This document shows positions 1-7,308 of a stretch of DNA of 64,000 nucleotides, piece after piece. Below the pieces are notes generated by a model. The model had not been told where the DNA came from. It saw only the letters and a program-made list of their open reading frames with translations, and did no database searches. Source of the stretch: Niastella sp. Its GTDB lineage: Bacteria > Bacteroidota > Bacteroidia > Chitinophagales > Chitinophagaceae. The translations under genes were made by a program, and so were the position numbers. Numbering within the stretch: the stretch's first letter is position 1; each line of letters starts with the position of its first letter. The DNA lies in assembly GCA_016710595.1 (NCBI GenBank), contig JADJVM010000008.1:806001-870000 (forward strand). The letters run 5' to 3'.

Positions 1-261
1 AACAGCCCTCAAATGACTTACCTCGGTAATGGAAAATGGAGCTTAACCCTTGCACTAATTGGCGGGAAAGAAATAAAATTCCTGGCCGGTAACCAATGGG
101 GCGATTTTGATTACGAAGACAATAGCGGCCAAAGTACCGCAACAGGTACACCAAGGCCTATCCAGTTTAACGGGGGCAACAACTTTAAAACACCTGTTAC
201 ATCGGGTACATACACTGTTTTATTGGATGAAAATAACCAAACAGTTACGATTACACCATAA
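1..261 (+). CDS. SusE/SusF-like outer-membrane protein, C-terminal end (5' partial)
   Basis: The reading frame is open from the first base, so the true start lies outside the window; only the last 86 residues are present. The stretch with GNGKWSLTL, KFLAGNQWGDFDYEDN, a Gly/Asn-rich loop and a final TSGTYTVLLDENNQTVTITP-like strand is typical of the last beta-sandwich domain of SusE/SusF lipoproteins. These proteins sit on the outer face of the outer membrane and bind starch or other glycans beside SusC/SusD. SusC and SusD should lie upstream if this is a complete polysaccharide utilisation locus, but that cannot be seen. MalQ and GH109 lie a few kilobases away on the other strand. The assignment rests on pattern recognition of a fragment. 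Confidence 0.72.
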   Translation, partial: NSPQMTYLGNGKWSLTLALIGGKEIKFLAGNQWGDFDYEDNSGQSTATGTPRPIQFNGGNNFKTPVTSGTYTVLLDENNQTVTITP

Positions 262-281
262 TAACAATTAATTGATACGTA

Positions 282-312
282 AAAGAGCTGTAGTGATACA
301 GCTCTTTTTTTA
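282..312 (+). terminator. Rho-independent terminator after the SusE/F-like gene
   Basis: A perfect 11-bp stem (282-292 with 297-307) around a GTGA loop is followed by a T tract running through 311. It ends the plus-strand transcript before the convergent GH109 gene. There are only four A residues on the other side, so it works mainly in the plus direction. Confidence 0.85.
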
Positions 313-364
313 TATGTAAATTATAACCGTGAATATTATCTTCCTCTTTTTTTATAGCCGGTTT

Positions 365-1717
365 TTAATATTCATCATTCAGTGCAAATACAGGTTTACG
401 ATACATCCATTGGCCACCTGTAAAATCAGGGAACTCAACGGTTTCATTTCCCAATTCAATAGATTTTTCACTCAACGGCGTAATAGCGCTCCAGGTTGCT
501 GCATCATATACATCCATGGGTGTTGGTAGTTTCCTTTTTATACTTTCTATAAATGCGTGAATCACAAAAAAGTCCATACCACCATGCCCGGCGCCTTCTG
601 TATCCTTGCTCCAGCGTACCCATAACGGGTGATCATATTGGTCTAACCATTTCTTTTGATCGTCCCAGGTATGCGGCTTTGATTTATCCTGGATATAAAT
701 CCCTTTATTGATATCCATCCATAACCCTTCGGTACCCTGCACCCGAAAGCCCAATGAATAAGGGCGTGGCAGGTTGGTATCATGCTGCAACAAAACAGTT
801 TCGCCATTGGCACAATTTATTTGCGTAGTAACAATATCACCTAACTTAAAATTCACTTTTGCATTGGGATGATTCTCGCCCCCTTTTTTAACAATATAAT
901 TATGTAACCCTCTTGATTTAGATGAAAATGAATTGAGCGTTATAAACCTGTTTCCCCGGTTTATATTTATGTATTCGGCAATCGGGCCAATGCCATGTGT
1001 AGGATATAAATCTGCATTGCGGTGCACAGAATGTTCCGTACGCCAATGCGCTTCTGAATAACCTTTGGCGCCAAACTCTACACCATGGCCATATACATGC
1101 ACTCCATCATTAAATTTTACTTCCCTCAAATCATGTTGATATCCTCCTTGTAAGTGTATCAGTTCACCAAACAATCCTTGCCTTACCATGTTTAATACAG
1201 CCATCACATCCCGGCGGTAACAAACATTTTCGAGCATCATTACATTTGCTTTATTTTTCTCTGCTGCTTTTACAACATCCCAATGATCTTGCAAAGTGAG
1301 TCCCAGGATAACTTCTGTAGCAACATACTTGATACCAGATTCAATAGCACCAATGATCATCGGCTTATGCCATTCCCAGGGAGTTACAATAATAACGCCA
1401 TCTAATTTTTCTTTTTCCAAAAGCCGCTTCCAGGCATAATCATCACCTGTATAAATCACCGGCATTTTTCTTCCTTTCTTTTCTATAAACGCTTTACTTT
1501 CGGTAAGGGCACGGTTATCAATATCGCAAATGGCAACAAGTTCCACATCATCTCTTCGTAAAACCAGGTCCAGGTGATCTTGACCACGGGCTCCCACACC
1601 TATAATCGCCAATTTAATTTTTGTTTCTTTTTCATTTGCAAACAATTGGTCAACTGGTAACATGCTTAATGCACCAGCAGTAATGCCTGTTGTTAATAAA
1701 AATTTTCTTCTTTGCAT
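365..1717 (-). CDS. GH109 family alpha-N-acetylgalactosaminidase-type glycosidase (Gfo/Idh/MocA fold, NAD-dependent)
   Basis: 450 residues. A twin-arginine type leader (QRRKFLLTTG, then a hydrophobic stretch to about residue 28) indicates export already folded with its cofactor. The Rossmann motif GVGARG is at residues 40-45. The remainder follows GH109 (Elizabethkingia NagA) closely: ENVCYRRDVMA near 163-173, GGYQHDLR near 191, YPTHGIGP near 238, HPNAKV, QGTEGLW, GAGHGGMD and a C-terminal FALNDEY. Tyr167, Tyr238 and His241 match conserved active-site positions. Family enzymes cleave terminal alpha-GalNAc by a redox-elimination mechanism with tightly bound NAD. The gene lies 12 bp after the HisB-N-like gene, so the two probably form one transcript. 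The substrate in this organism is inferred from the family. Confidence 0.9.
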   Translation of the reverse strand: MQRRKFLLTTGITAGALSMLPVDQLFANEKETKIKLAIIGVGARGQDHLDLVLRRDDVELVAICDIDNRALTESKAFIEKKGRKMPVIYTGDDYAWKRLLEKEKLDGVIIVTPWEWHKPMIIGAIESGIKYVATEVILGLTLQDHWDVVKAAEKNKANVMMLENVCYRRDVMAVLNMVRQGLFGELIHLQGGYQHDLREVKFNDGVHVYGHGVEFGAKGYSEAHWRTEHSVHRNADLYPTHGIGPIAEYININRGNRFITLNSFSSKSRGLHNYIVKKGGENHPNAKVNFKLGDIVTTQINCANGETVLLQHDTNLPRPYSLGFRVQGTEGLWMDINKGIYIQDKSKPHTWDDQKKWLDQYDHPLWVRWSKDTEGAGHGGMDFFVIHAFIESIKRKLPTPMDVYDAATWSAITPLSEKSIELGNETVEFPDFTGGQWMYRKPVFALNDEY

Positions 1718-1729
1718 GATACCTGTTTT

Positions 1730-2314
1730 TTAGTGTTCATAATGATTTTCTGACTTGAGAAAAAGATAAATTTCCTGCCAATGTTTAGTTTTCAGGCTTA
1801 TTGTATTTTGCAATGCTGCAACATCCATCTTTGTTAATTCTGAGCCTCCCAATTCTTCATCGTTATTGATCCAAATACCTTTACAGCCCAGGTTTTGTGC
1901 CAATTGCATGTCAGTAAGCCGATCGCCAATTACAAAGGATTCTTTTATATCATAATCGGGGTTATTCAAATATTGAGTTAGCATCCCGGTTTGGGGTTTA
2001 CGGGTGTTTATATGCTGATAAGGAAATGTTTTATCAATAAAAACGTTAGAAAAATGAACTCCTTCATTTTCAAATGCCTTTAAAATAAAATGATGCACCG
2101 GCCAAAATGTATTTTCAGGAAACATATCAGTGCCAAGGCCATCCTGGTTTGTAACCATTAGTAACTCGTAATTAAACTTAGATGCAATGAGGTGCATAAA
2201 GGTAAATACGTACGGATAAAAAATGAGCTTATCAAATGAATCTAATTGATAGCCTGGAGGCGCCTCCAGCGTAAGTGTTCCGTCCCGGTCAATAAAAAGA
2301 ATTTTTTTAGCCAT
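1730..2314 (-). CDS. HisB-N-like HAD phosphatase without the zinc-binding residues
   Basis: 194 residues of the HAD superfamily. Motif I is FIDRDGTL near residues 7-14, motif II is MVTNQDG near 53, the motif III lysine is in TRKP, and motif IV is VIGDRLTD near 147. The whole length follows the N-terminal histidinol-phosphatase domain of HisB, including NQDGLGT and the FP-x-FxxxH segment. In E. coli HisB-N a C-x-H-x5-C-x-C loop before RKP binds zinc; here the aligned positions are Asp, Thr, Ile and Thr, so all four ligands are missing. No other his gene is in the window. The nearest partner is GH109, 12 bp downstream. It may be a histidinol-phosphatase that no longer uses zinc, or a sugar- or other-phosphate phosphatase. 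Confidence 0.78.
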   Translation of the reverse strand: MAKKILFIDRDGTLTLEAPPGYQLDSFDKLIFYPYVFTFMHLIASKFNYELLMVTNQDGLGTDMFPENTFWPVHHFILKAFENEGVHFSNVFIDKTFPYQHINTRKPQTGMLTQYLNNPDYDIKESFVIGDRLTDMQLAQNLGCKGIWINNDEELGGSELTKMDVAALQNTISLKTKHWQEIYLFLKSENHYEH

Positions 2315-2336
2315 TTCATAATCATTACCCTAATTT

Positions 2337-2344
2337 CAAATGTA
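2337..2344 (-). promoter_or_regulatory. -7 promoter element upstream of the HisB-N-like gene
   Basis: TACATTTG on the minus strand fits the Bacteroidota TAnnTTTG element and lies 23 bases before the start codon. No well-spaced TTTG -33 element is visible. Confidence 0.45.
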
Positions 2345-2439
2345 AGATTTATACAGCAAAAAAAAATTAAAAGCAAACAAATGATTCATTGGATTCAATG
2401 TAAAAGCAAGTGCAATAAATGATAACCTGACACGAAATC

Positions 2440-3501
2440 TTAAGTTTGCAAAGGCATATCTTCTGCAGTGGGTTCAGAAGATAAGGTATCCCATAGTACT
2501 TGCACACCCAGGCCATCTCTTTCCGGATATATTATTTTTCCTGCATCAAAAGAAACACCCGTTGCAATATCCTTTGCCAGGAGCAGTGGGCCATCCATAT
2601 CTACATAATCCACCAGAGGCGCCAGTTGGGCAATGGCAGCCGTGCCAATCGAACTTTCGTTCATACAGCCCAGCATAATTTTTAAACCTGATTCACGGGC
2701 ACGGGTTATCATTCTTAGTGCAGGTGTAATACCACTGCATTTTGTAAGTTTTATATTGATGCCATGAAAGAAACCGGCACATTTATCTACATCTTCTTCT
2801 GCTACGCAAGATTCATCAGCAAATAAAGGAAGTGGAGAATGTTCATATAACTTTTTCATGCCTTCCCAATCGTCTTTAGCCAGGGGTTGCTCTACAAATT
2901 CAATTTTTAATTGCTGAAGTTTCGTTATTTTTTCTAATGCTTCATCCGGCATCCAGCCTGCATTGGCGTCTACCCTCAATGCTGCATCGGTATGTTGGCG
3001 GATCGCTACAATCATTTCCATATCACCGGGAATGCCCATTTTTATTTTATAACAGGGCCAGGGGTTTTCTTTTATTTTTGCCAGCATTTTTTCAATGCTA
3101 TCTATACCAATTGTATAATCGGTATAGGGCGCTTTTTCAGTATCTAATTTCCAAAGTTTGTGCAAAGCACTTCTTTTTAATTTTCCATAAAGGTCCCATC
3201 CTGCCATGTCCAAAGCACAAACCAAAAATGAATTGTTAGGATATAAGTGATGCAGGTAATGCCAATATCTTTCAGGATCCGAAAAAGAAAATTTTTCAAG
3301 AAATATTTTTTTTCGTTCCAGGTCCTGGGCCATTTTTTGTGTTGGGATATTATAATAAGCAATGGCCGGCGCTTCTCCATATCCTTTTATTCCAAAGTAC
3401 TCCAGCTCAACCACAAAAACGGGTTGCGTTGTTTTTAATCCTTTAGAAATGCGGAAAGGATATTTGAATGGTAATTGAAAAATCTTATAACTAACCTTCA
3501 T
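2440..3501 (-). CDS. Dipeptide epimerase (enolase superfamily, L-Ala-D/L-Glu epimerase type)
   Basis: 353 residues, the usual length for muconate-lactonizing subgroup enzymes. The catalytic set is readable: KIK at 152-154, Mg ligands in DAN (178-180), E204 of EQP and D229 of ADES, the second lysine in NIKLTK (251-254), and DMDGP at 301-305. The DxD near the C-terminus marks dipeptide epimerases, where it binds the substrate amino group. These enzymes racemise the second residue of dipeptides, typically L-Ala-D-Glu from murein turnover; some Bacteroidota members act on other dipeptides. The gene starts 11 bp after MalQ, probably co-transcribed, though no metabolic link is obvious. Dipeptide specificity cannot be read from sequence alone. 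Confidence 0.88.
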   Translation of the reverse strand: MKVSYKIFQLPFKYPFRISKGLKTTQPVFVVELEYFGIKGYGEAPAIAYYNIPTQKMAQDLERKKIFLEKFSFSDPERYWHYLHHLYPNNSFLVCALDMAGWDLYGKLKRSALHKLWKLDTEKAPYTDYTIGIDSIEKMLAKIKENPWPCYKIKMGIPGDMEMIVAIRQHTDAALRVDANAGWMPDEALEKITKLQQLKIEFVEQPLAKDDWEGMKKLYEHSPLPLFADESCVAEEDVDKCAGFFHGINIKLTKCSGITPALRMITRARESGLKIMLGCMNESSIGTAAIAQLAPLVDYVDMDGPLLLAKDIATGVSFDAGKIIYPERDGLGVQVLWDTLSSEPTAEDMPLQT

Positions 3502-3512
3502 AGTAAAAATAA

Positions 3513-6170
3513 TTATCTGCCACTATGCAAAACCATCTCTTTTAATTTATGCGTGAACTCAGTGTGATTCATCATATCTTCTAAATTCAAATGCATCCTG
3601 TAATTCCATACATGATTGGGATCGGCCGGGTTATTGATGCGTTCTTCCCGTACATTTTCTGATCTTATATTACCATCTATCGCCAAAAGGTCTTGCAATA
3701 AAAATATTGCCCACATGGCAGGGGCATGTAAATGTTGGTTTATAATATCGGCAGCAATCCAGGGTTCGCAATAAAACGGGGCTGCCCCATAATGGCCCAG
3801 CGTTTCATTATAAAACTGCTGAATGTTTTCACGTTCCTGCTCCCACCATTCCCGCATCGTACTCATATCATGCGTTGCAGTGGTAACCACACTTAGATAA
3901 GGTGCTTTTTGCGGATCCGAAAAATGATCAGTTGCTTTTTTGGGCATCCGCTGTACTTTAAGTGCCAGCATAGAAAGCTGCTGTAAAACCCGGTCCATAA
4001 ATTCAGGGATCATACCCAGGTCTTCGGCACACAAAAGCATATCTGTTGTGGATTTGAGTGCTTCTAATTTTTTTACTCCTTCCTTTTCCCAAAGATCATT
4101 TTGATCTTTAAAGAAATACTGATCATATAACCTGTCCAATACTGATCTTTCAAATGCAGGCAAGTGTTGGTAAGACCTTGTTTGTTGCATCCCGATTCGA
4201 AAATGATAATGATCTTTTGTATCTGCCGATAACAGGATCACATCAGTAAGCAAATCCATTAATTTATTTTGCAGTTTTTTCTTTTGAGGGTTTGCTGTAA
4301 AGAACTTCACAATATCGTGCTGCGTGGCATACGCTTCTTTAAAGTTTCCGGCGTACATAAAAGTATCTTTTACCCAATGTATATCTTCCCCAAATTCATC
4401 TTTTAAAATATGATCTGTAATATATGGCTTACAAAACCGGTCATTATTAAAATGAATTCCGTTATCACCAAATAAAGAAACCGGCATTGCCTTAACAGGT
4501 TGAAAAAATCCTAATGTACCTTCTATACTGGAAAGCGGTATACTCCAAATTCTAAAAAAACCAAGCACATGATCAATGCGAATAGCATCGAAGTAATTAC
4601 CCAAATGCTCCATACGCTGGCGCCACCATTTATATCCATCAGCGCTCATGGCTTCCCAGTTATAAGTTGGGAAACTCCAGTTTTGTCCTGTTTTACTATA
4701 ATAATCCGGAGGGGCACCTGCCTGTAAATTCATATGAAAAAGCTGTGGGTACATCCAACTATCCACACTATGCCTTCCGATGCCAATGGGTAAGTCACCT
4801 TTAAAAATAATTCCTTTTTTATGAGCAAAATCAACAGCATCTTTTAATTGCAGATGAAGATGAAACTGGATATAATAATGAATACAAATTTCATCGTAGT
4901 ATTGGGTATCAGGGCTTGCAAATTCCTGAACCGCATCTTCACTATATACACCGAGCTCTTGCCATGTATTAAAATCAGCCGTACCATTCTTATCCCGTAA
5001 ATAACAAAATACAGCATACGGTACCAACCAATGCCGGTTTACATCGAAAAATTCCATAAACGCAAAATCATCTTTAAATGCATTTTTATCATTTGCATAA
5101 ATAAGCTTTATTGCTTTTGTTTTTAATTTCAGTACAGCCTCATAATCCACTGCTTTTTTTTCATTCAGTTGTTGTATGGTTTCTTTTATTTCATTAGAAA
5201 AAAGATAGCCATAATTCAACGCCAATTTATTAAGGTCTAAATAAAGCGGGTGCAATGCAAAAGGAGAAATGGCAGAATAGGGATATGAATCTTTTTCTGA
5301 AGACGTGGCGGTTGTATCATTTACCGGCAGCAATTGAATCATACGGATGCCCGTCTGCAAGGCCCAATCCGTTAATAAAGAAAGGTCACTAAAATCTCCG
5401 ATACCCCAACTATTGCGGGAACGAAGTGAAAATACAGGTACGTTTACTCCTGTACCCCGCCAACTATATTTATTAAAAGCTGCATTTAAGATAAGGATAT
5501 TGGGCTGATCCGGGTCACCGGCCTCTGTAATGAGGCGGTTATCCCCTTCTTCGAAAAACACAATTGTATTTAATTCCAGGTCGTATAAAGCCAATTTATA
5601 TTCAACAGGAATTTTTTCTTTTACAAAACTAAGTTTAAGGGTCCAATAGTTTTTTTTCTTTTCTAATAATAAAGGACTTGCTTTATCCCAATCGTTAAGC
5701 AGCCCGCCACTCCCGGTAATACATACTGCATACCTGGATTGCATTTGCGGTGCATATACTTTAAAAATATGAGTAGGTTTTTTGGCTTCTTTATGTTTGA
5801 TGGGTGGATGTTTCTGTTTTTTTAAAAGAACATCGAAAGCTTTTGTATGATAAACATCTGACCTATCCTCCTGCTGAATAATTTGCTGATGCACGTTAAT
5901 TGATTTCTTCTTGTATTTAATATCCAAATTTGTTTTTGGAACAACTAGATACTCAGCCCCTGTGTAATTATTGATCATCGAACAACTATAAAATAAATTG
6001 TTCTTAATGTCCAGTTCATCCAGGTCAATTACAGCCTTCCAGTATTGCAGGTTTACGTATTCCATGTTTTGCACATGCATGGGCCATTCATTATCTTCTG
6101 AATCATATAACTTAATAACCAGGCCTTCGCCATAATGGGCAAAGTATTGTATAAAATAATTCACAATCAT
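3513..6170 (-). CDS. malQ: 4-alpha-glucanotransferase (GH77 amylomaltase) with N-terminal starch-binding domains, DPE2-like
   Basis: 885 residues, far longer than E. coli-type MalQ. Two CBM20-like beta-sandwiches occupy roughly residues 1-105 and 130-230 (the second holds ITGSGGLLNDWD and a W-rich strand). The GH77 barrel begins near 240 with VPVFSLRSRNSWGIGDF. Catalytic Asp is in AIRIDHVLG near 532, the acid/base Glu in CAEDLG near 715, and the third Asp in TATHDMSTMR near 766. It disproportionates malto-oligosaccharides in the cytoplasm, with no signal peptide. The two carbohydrate modules and long barrel match plant DPE2, which works on maltose and branched glucans. The gene precedes the epimerase by 11 bp. 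Function is firm; the preferred acceptor is an inference. Confidence 0.93.
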   Translation of the reverse strand: MIVNYFIQYFAHYGEGLVIKLYDSEDNEWPMHVQNMEYVNLQYWKAVIDLDELDIKNNLFYSCSMINNYTGAEYLVVPKTNLDIKYKKKSINVHQQIIQQEDRSDVYHTKAFDVLLKKQKHPPIKHKEAKKPTHIFKVYAPQMQSRYAVCITGSGGLLNDWDKASPLLLEKKKNYWTLKLSFVKEKIPVEYKLALYDLELNTIVFFEEGDNRLITEAGDPDQPNILILNAAFNKYSWRGTGVNVPVFSLRSRNSWGIGDFSDLSLLTDWALQTGIRMIQLLPVNDTTATSSEKDSYPYSAISPFALHPLYLDLNKLALNYGYLFSNEIKETIQQLNEKKAVDYEAVLKLKTKAIKLIYANDKNAFKDDFAFMEFFDVNRHWLVPYAVFCYLRDKNGTADFNTWQELGVYSEDAVQEFASPDTQYYDEICIHYYIQFHLHLQLKDAVDFAHKKGIIFKGDLPIGIGRHSVDSWMYPQLFHMNLQAGAPPDYYSKTGQNWSFPTYNWEAMSADGYKWWRQRMEHLGNYFDAIRIDHVLGFFRIWSIPLSSIEGTLGFFQPVKAMPVSLFGDNGIHFNNDRFCKPYITDHILKDEFGEDIHWVKDTFMYAGNFKEAYATQHDIVKFFTANPQKKKLQNKLMDLLTDVILLSADTKDHYHFRIGMQQTRSYQHLPAFERSVLDRLYDQYFFKDQNDLWEKEGVKKLEALKSTTDMLLCAEDLGMIPEFMDRVLQQLSMLALKVQRMPKKATDHFSDPQKAPYLSVVTTATHDMSTMREWWEQERENIQQFYNETLGHYGAAPFYCEPWIAADIINQHLHAPAMWAIFLLQDLLAIDGNIRSENVREERINNPADPNHVWNYRMHLNLEDMMNHTEFTHKLKEMVLHSGR

Positions 6171-6255
6171 AAGCGCAATTTAAGCAAAAGCATCAATTGT
6201 GTCATTTATACACATAATTTTAAAGTAAAAAAATTCAGAATTGGCAGTTCTACCC

Positions 6256-6263
6256 TATATTTG
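6256..6263 (+). promoter_or_regulatory. -7 promoter element for the 51-residue membrane protein
   Basis: TATATTTG matches TAnnTTTG and ends 16 bases before the ATG at 6280. This placement supports the small gene being real. Confidence 0.5.
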
Positions 6264-6279
6264 TTGAAATTTTCTGCAA

Positions 6280-6435
6280 ATGGAAACAGCAAAAAAATCT
6301 AGAGCGATATATTGGTTACTTTTTTTAGTATCGGTAGCAGCTTTTTTTACAGTGTATGCTATAGGTGGTGGTTACTGCACTTTAGTATTGCCTTTTCTTG
6401 TTACATTTTTTGGTTTGTCATTAGATTTAATCTGA
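6280..6435 (+). CDS. Small two-helix membrane protein of unknown function
   Basis: A 51-codon frame opens with METAKKSRAIYW, followed by two hydrophobic stretches (about residues 11-27 and 31-49) separated by an IGGGYC turn and ending FGLSLDLI. A -7 type promoter element lies directly upstream and no larger gene covers it. The short basic N-terminus would stay in the cytoplasm. No family is recognised. It is divergent from malQ and faces the small lipoprotein gene on the other strand. The call rests on promoter placement and coherent membrane-protein composition. Confidence 0.55.
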   Translation: METAKKSRAIYWLLFLVSVAAFFTVYAIGGGYCTLVLPFLVTFFGLSLDLI

Positions 6436-6575
6436 TATTTTCTACATCCCAATTAACTTATTTATAGCCGGGCAATTTCATCTTGCCTCCCGATAATTCA
6501 TTTCCGGAAGATGCTTTGTTATTGGCATACTCAAAGCAATATTCAAAATTCATAAGATTGAAATACAAAATTAAT

Positions 6576-6692
6576 TTATCTTATGGCACGGGCTTTTTTA
6601 TAACTCCTGTTGGCAGCTTGTTGTGTTGTAACACTCGTAGAACAAGATGCGAAAAAACAAATAACCAGGAATAAAAATAGAATTCTTTTCAT
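6576..6692 (-). CDS. Very small lipoprotein (38 residues)
   Basis: On the minus strand an ATG at 6692 opens a 38-residue frame. It has a classic lipoprotein signal: Lys-Arg start, hydrophobic core LFLFLVICF and lipobox FASC followed by Ser. The mature part is about 21 residues, polar and basic (TSVTTQQAANRSYKKARAIR). Maturation needs Lgt, which is encoded at 30.9-32.2 kb. Similar entericidin-sized lipoproteins are common but poorly conserved. No homologue is recognised. The overlapping plus-strand frame 6483-6674 looks like its shadow. Confidence 0.6.
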   Translation of the reverse strand: MKRILFLFLVICFFASCSTSVTTQQAANRSYKKARAIR

Positions 6693-6784
6693 GGCGGATA
6701 GTTTATAGGTTAGTTCTATACAATAAACGTATTCCCGCTTGATTTAGTCTCCTATCATAAAGCCTGTTATCGAAACTCGAAGTA

Positions 6785-7264
6785 TTACGATTGCTCATCT
6801 ATGAAAGCCAATAATTTAGCTCTTGCATTATTCTTAATTCTCCGTTGAAAGAAGCGGTTCCAGCCAAATAATTTTCCCGGAAGGCCTAAAGCCTGGCCAG
6901 TCCATTTGTGTAGGCTAAACCCATCGCTGTGCTCGGTAATTTTTCCGTTTTCTATTTTCATGTGAGCTTTTACCCGGTTTATTACCTGCCTGCCGGTTTT
7001 AGAAAAAGTATATTGTGCTATCCAGTTACAAGTATAGTAACCATCCCCTCGATCTATGACGTCATCAAACTGAATAGAAAGATCTTTAGCTGAAATGCAA
7101 AGCATCTTCCACATCATACGTACCTGGTTTCCTCTCAACAGTTCAAACACCGGGTCGAAGAACACAATCTCTTCACTATAACAATTATTCATGGCCCGGT
7201 AATCTAGTTTCTGAAAAGCGGTATAGAATTTGGCCACCAGCTCTTCATTATAATTATCGTTCAT
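6785..7264 (-). CDS. SnoaL-like / NTF2-fold polyketide-cyclase family protein
   Basis: 159 residues. The opening ELVAKFYTAFQKLDYRAM, the ..CYSEEIVFFDPVF.. segment, and later W-x-AQYTFSKTGRQV strands are the usual layout of SnoaL/NTF2-like cone-shaped folds, which hold small hydrophobic ligands or act as isomerases. About 30 extra C-terminal residues are basic (FQRRIKNNARAK). There is no signal peptide, so it is cytoplasmic. It is divergent from the CocE hydrolase pair. The substrate is unknown; the fold assignment is reasonably secure and the function is not. Confidence 0.7.
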   Translation of the reverse strand: MNDNYNEELVAKFYTAFQKLDYRAMNNCYSEEIVFFDPVFELLRGNQVRMMWKMLCISAKDLSIQFDDVIDRGDGYYTCNWIAQYTFSKTGRQVINRVKAHMKIENGKITEHSDGFSLHKWTGQALGLPGKLFGWNRFFQRRIKNNARAKLLAFIDEQS

Positions 7265-7308
7265 ACTTAAATTGTTTTGGTAAATTTATGCTGCAAAAAA
7301 TTATTGAT

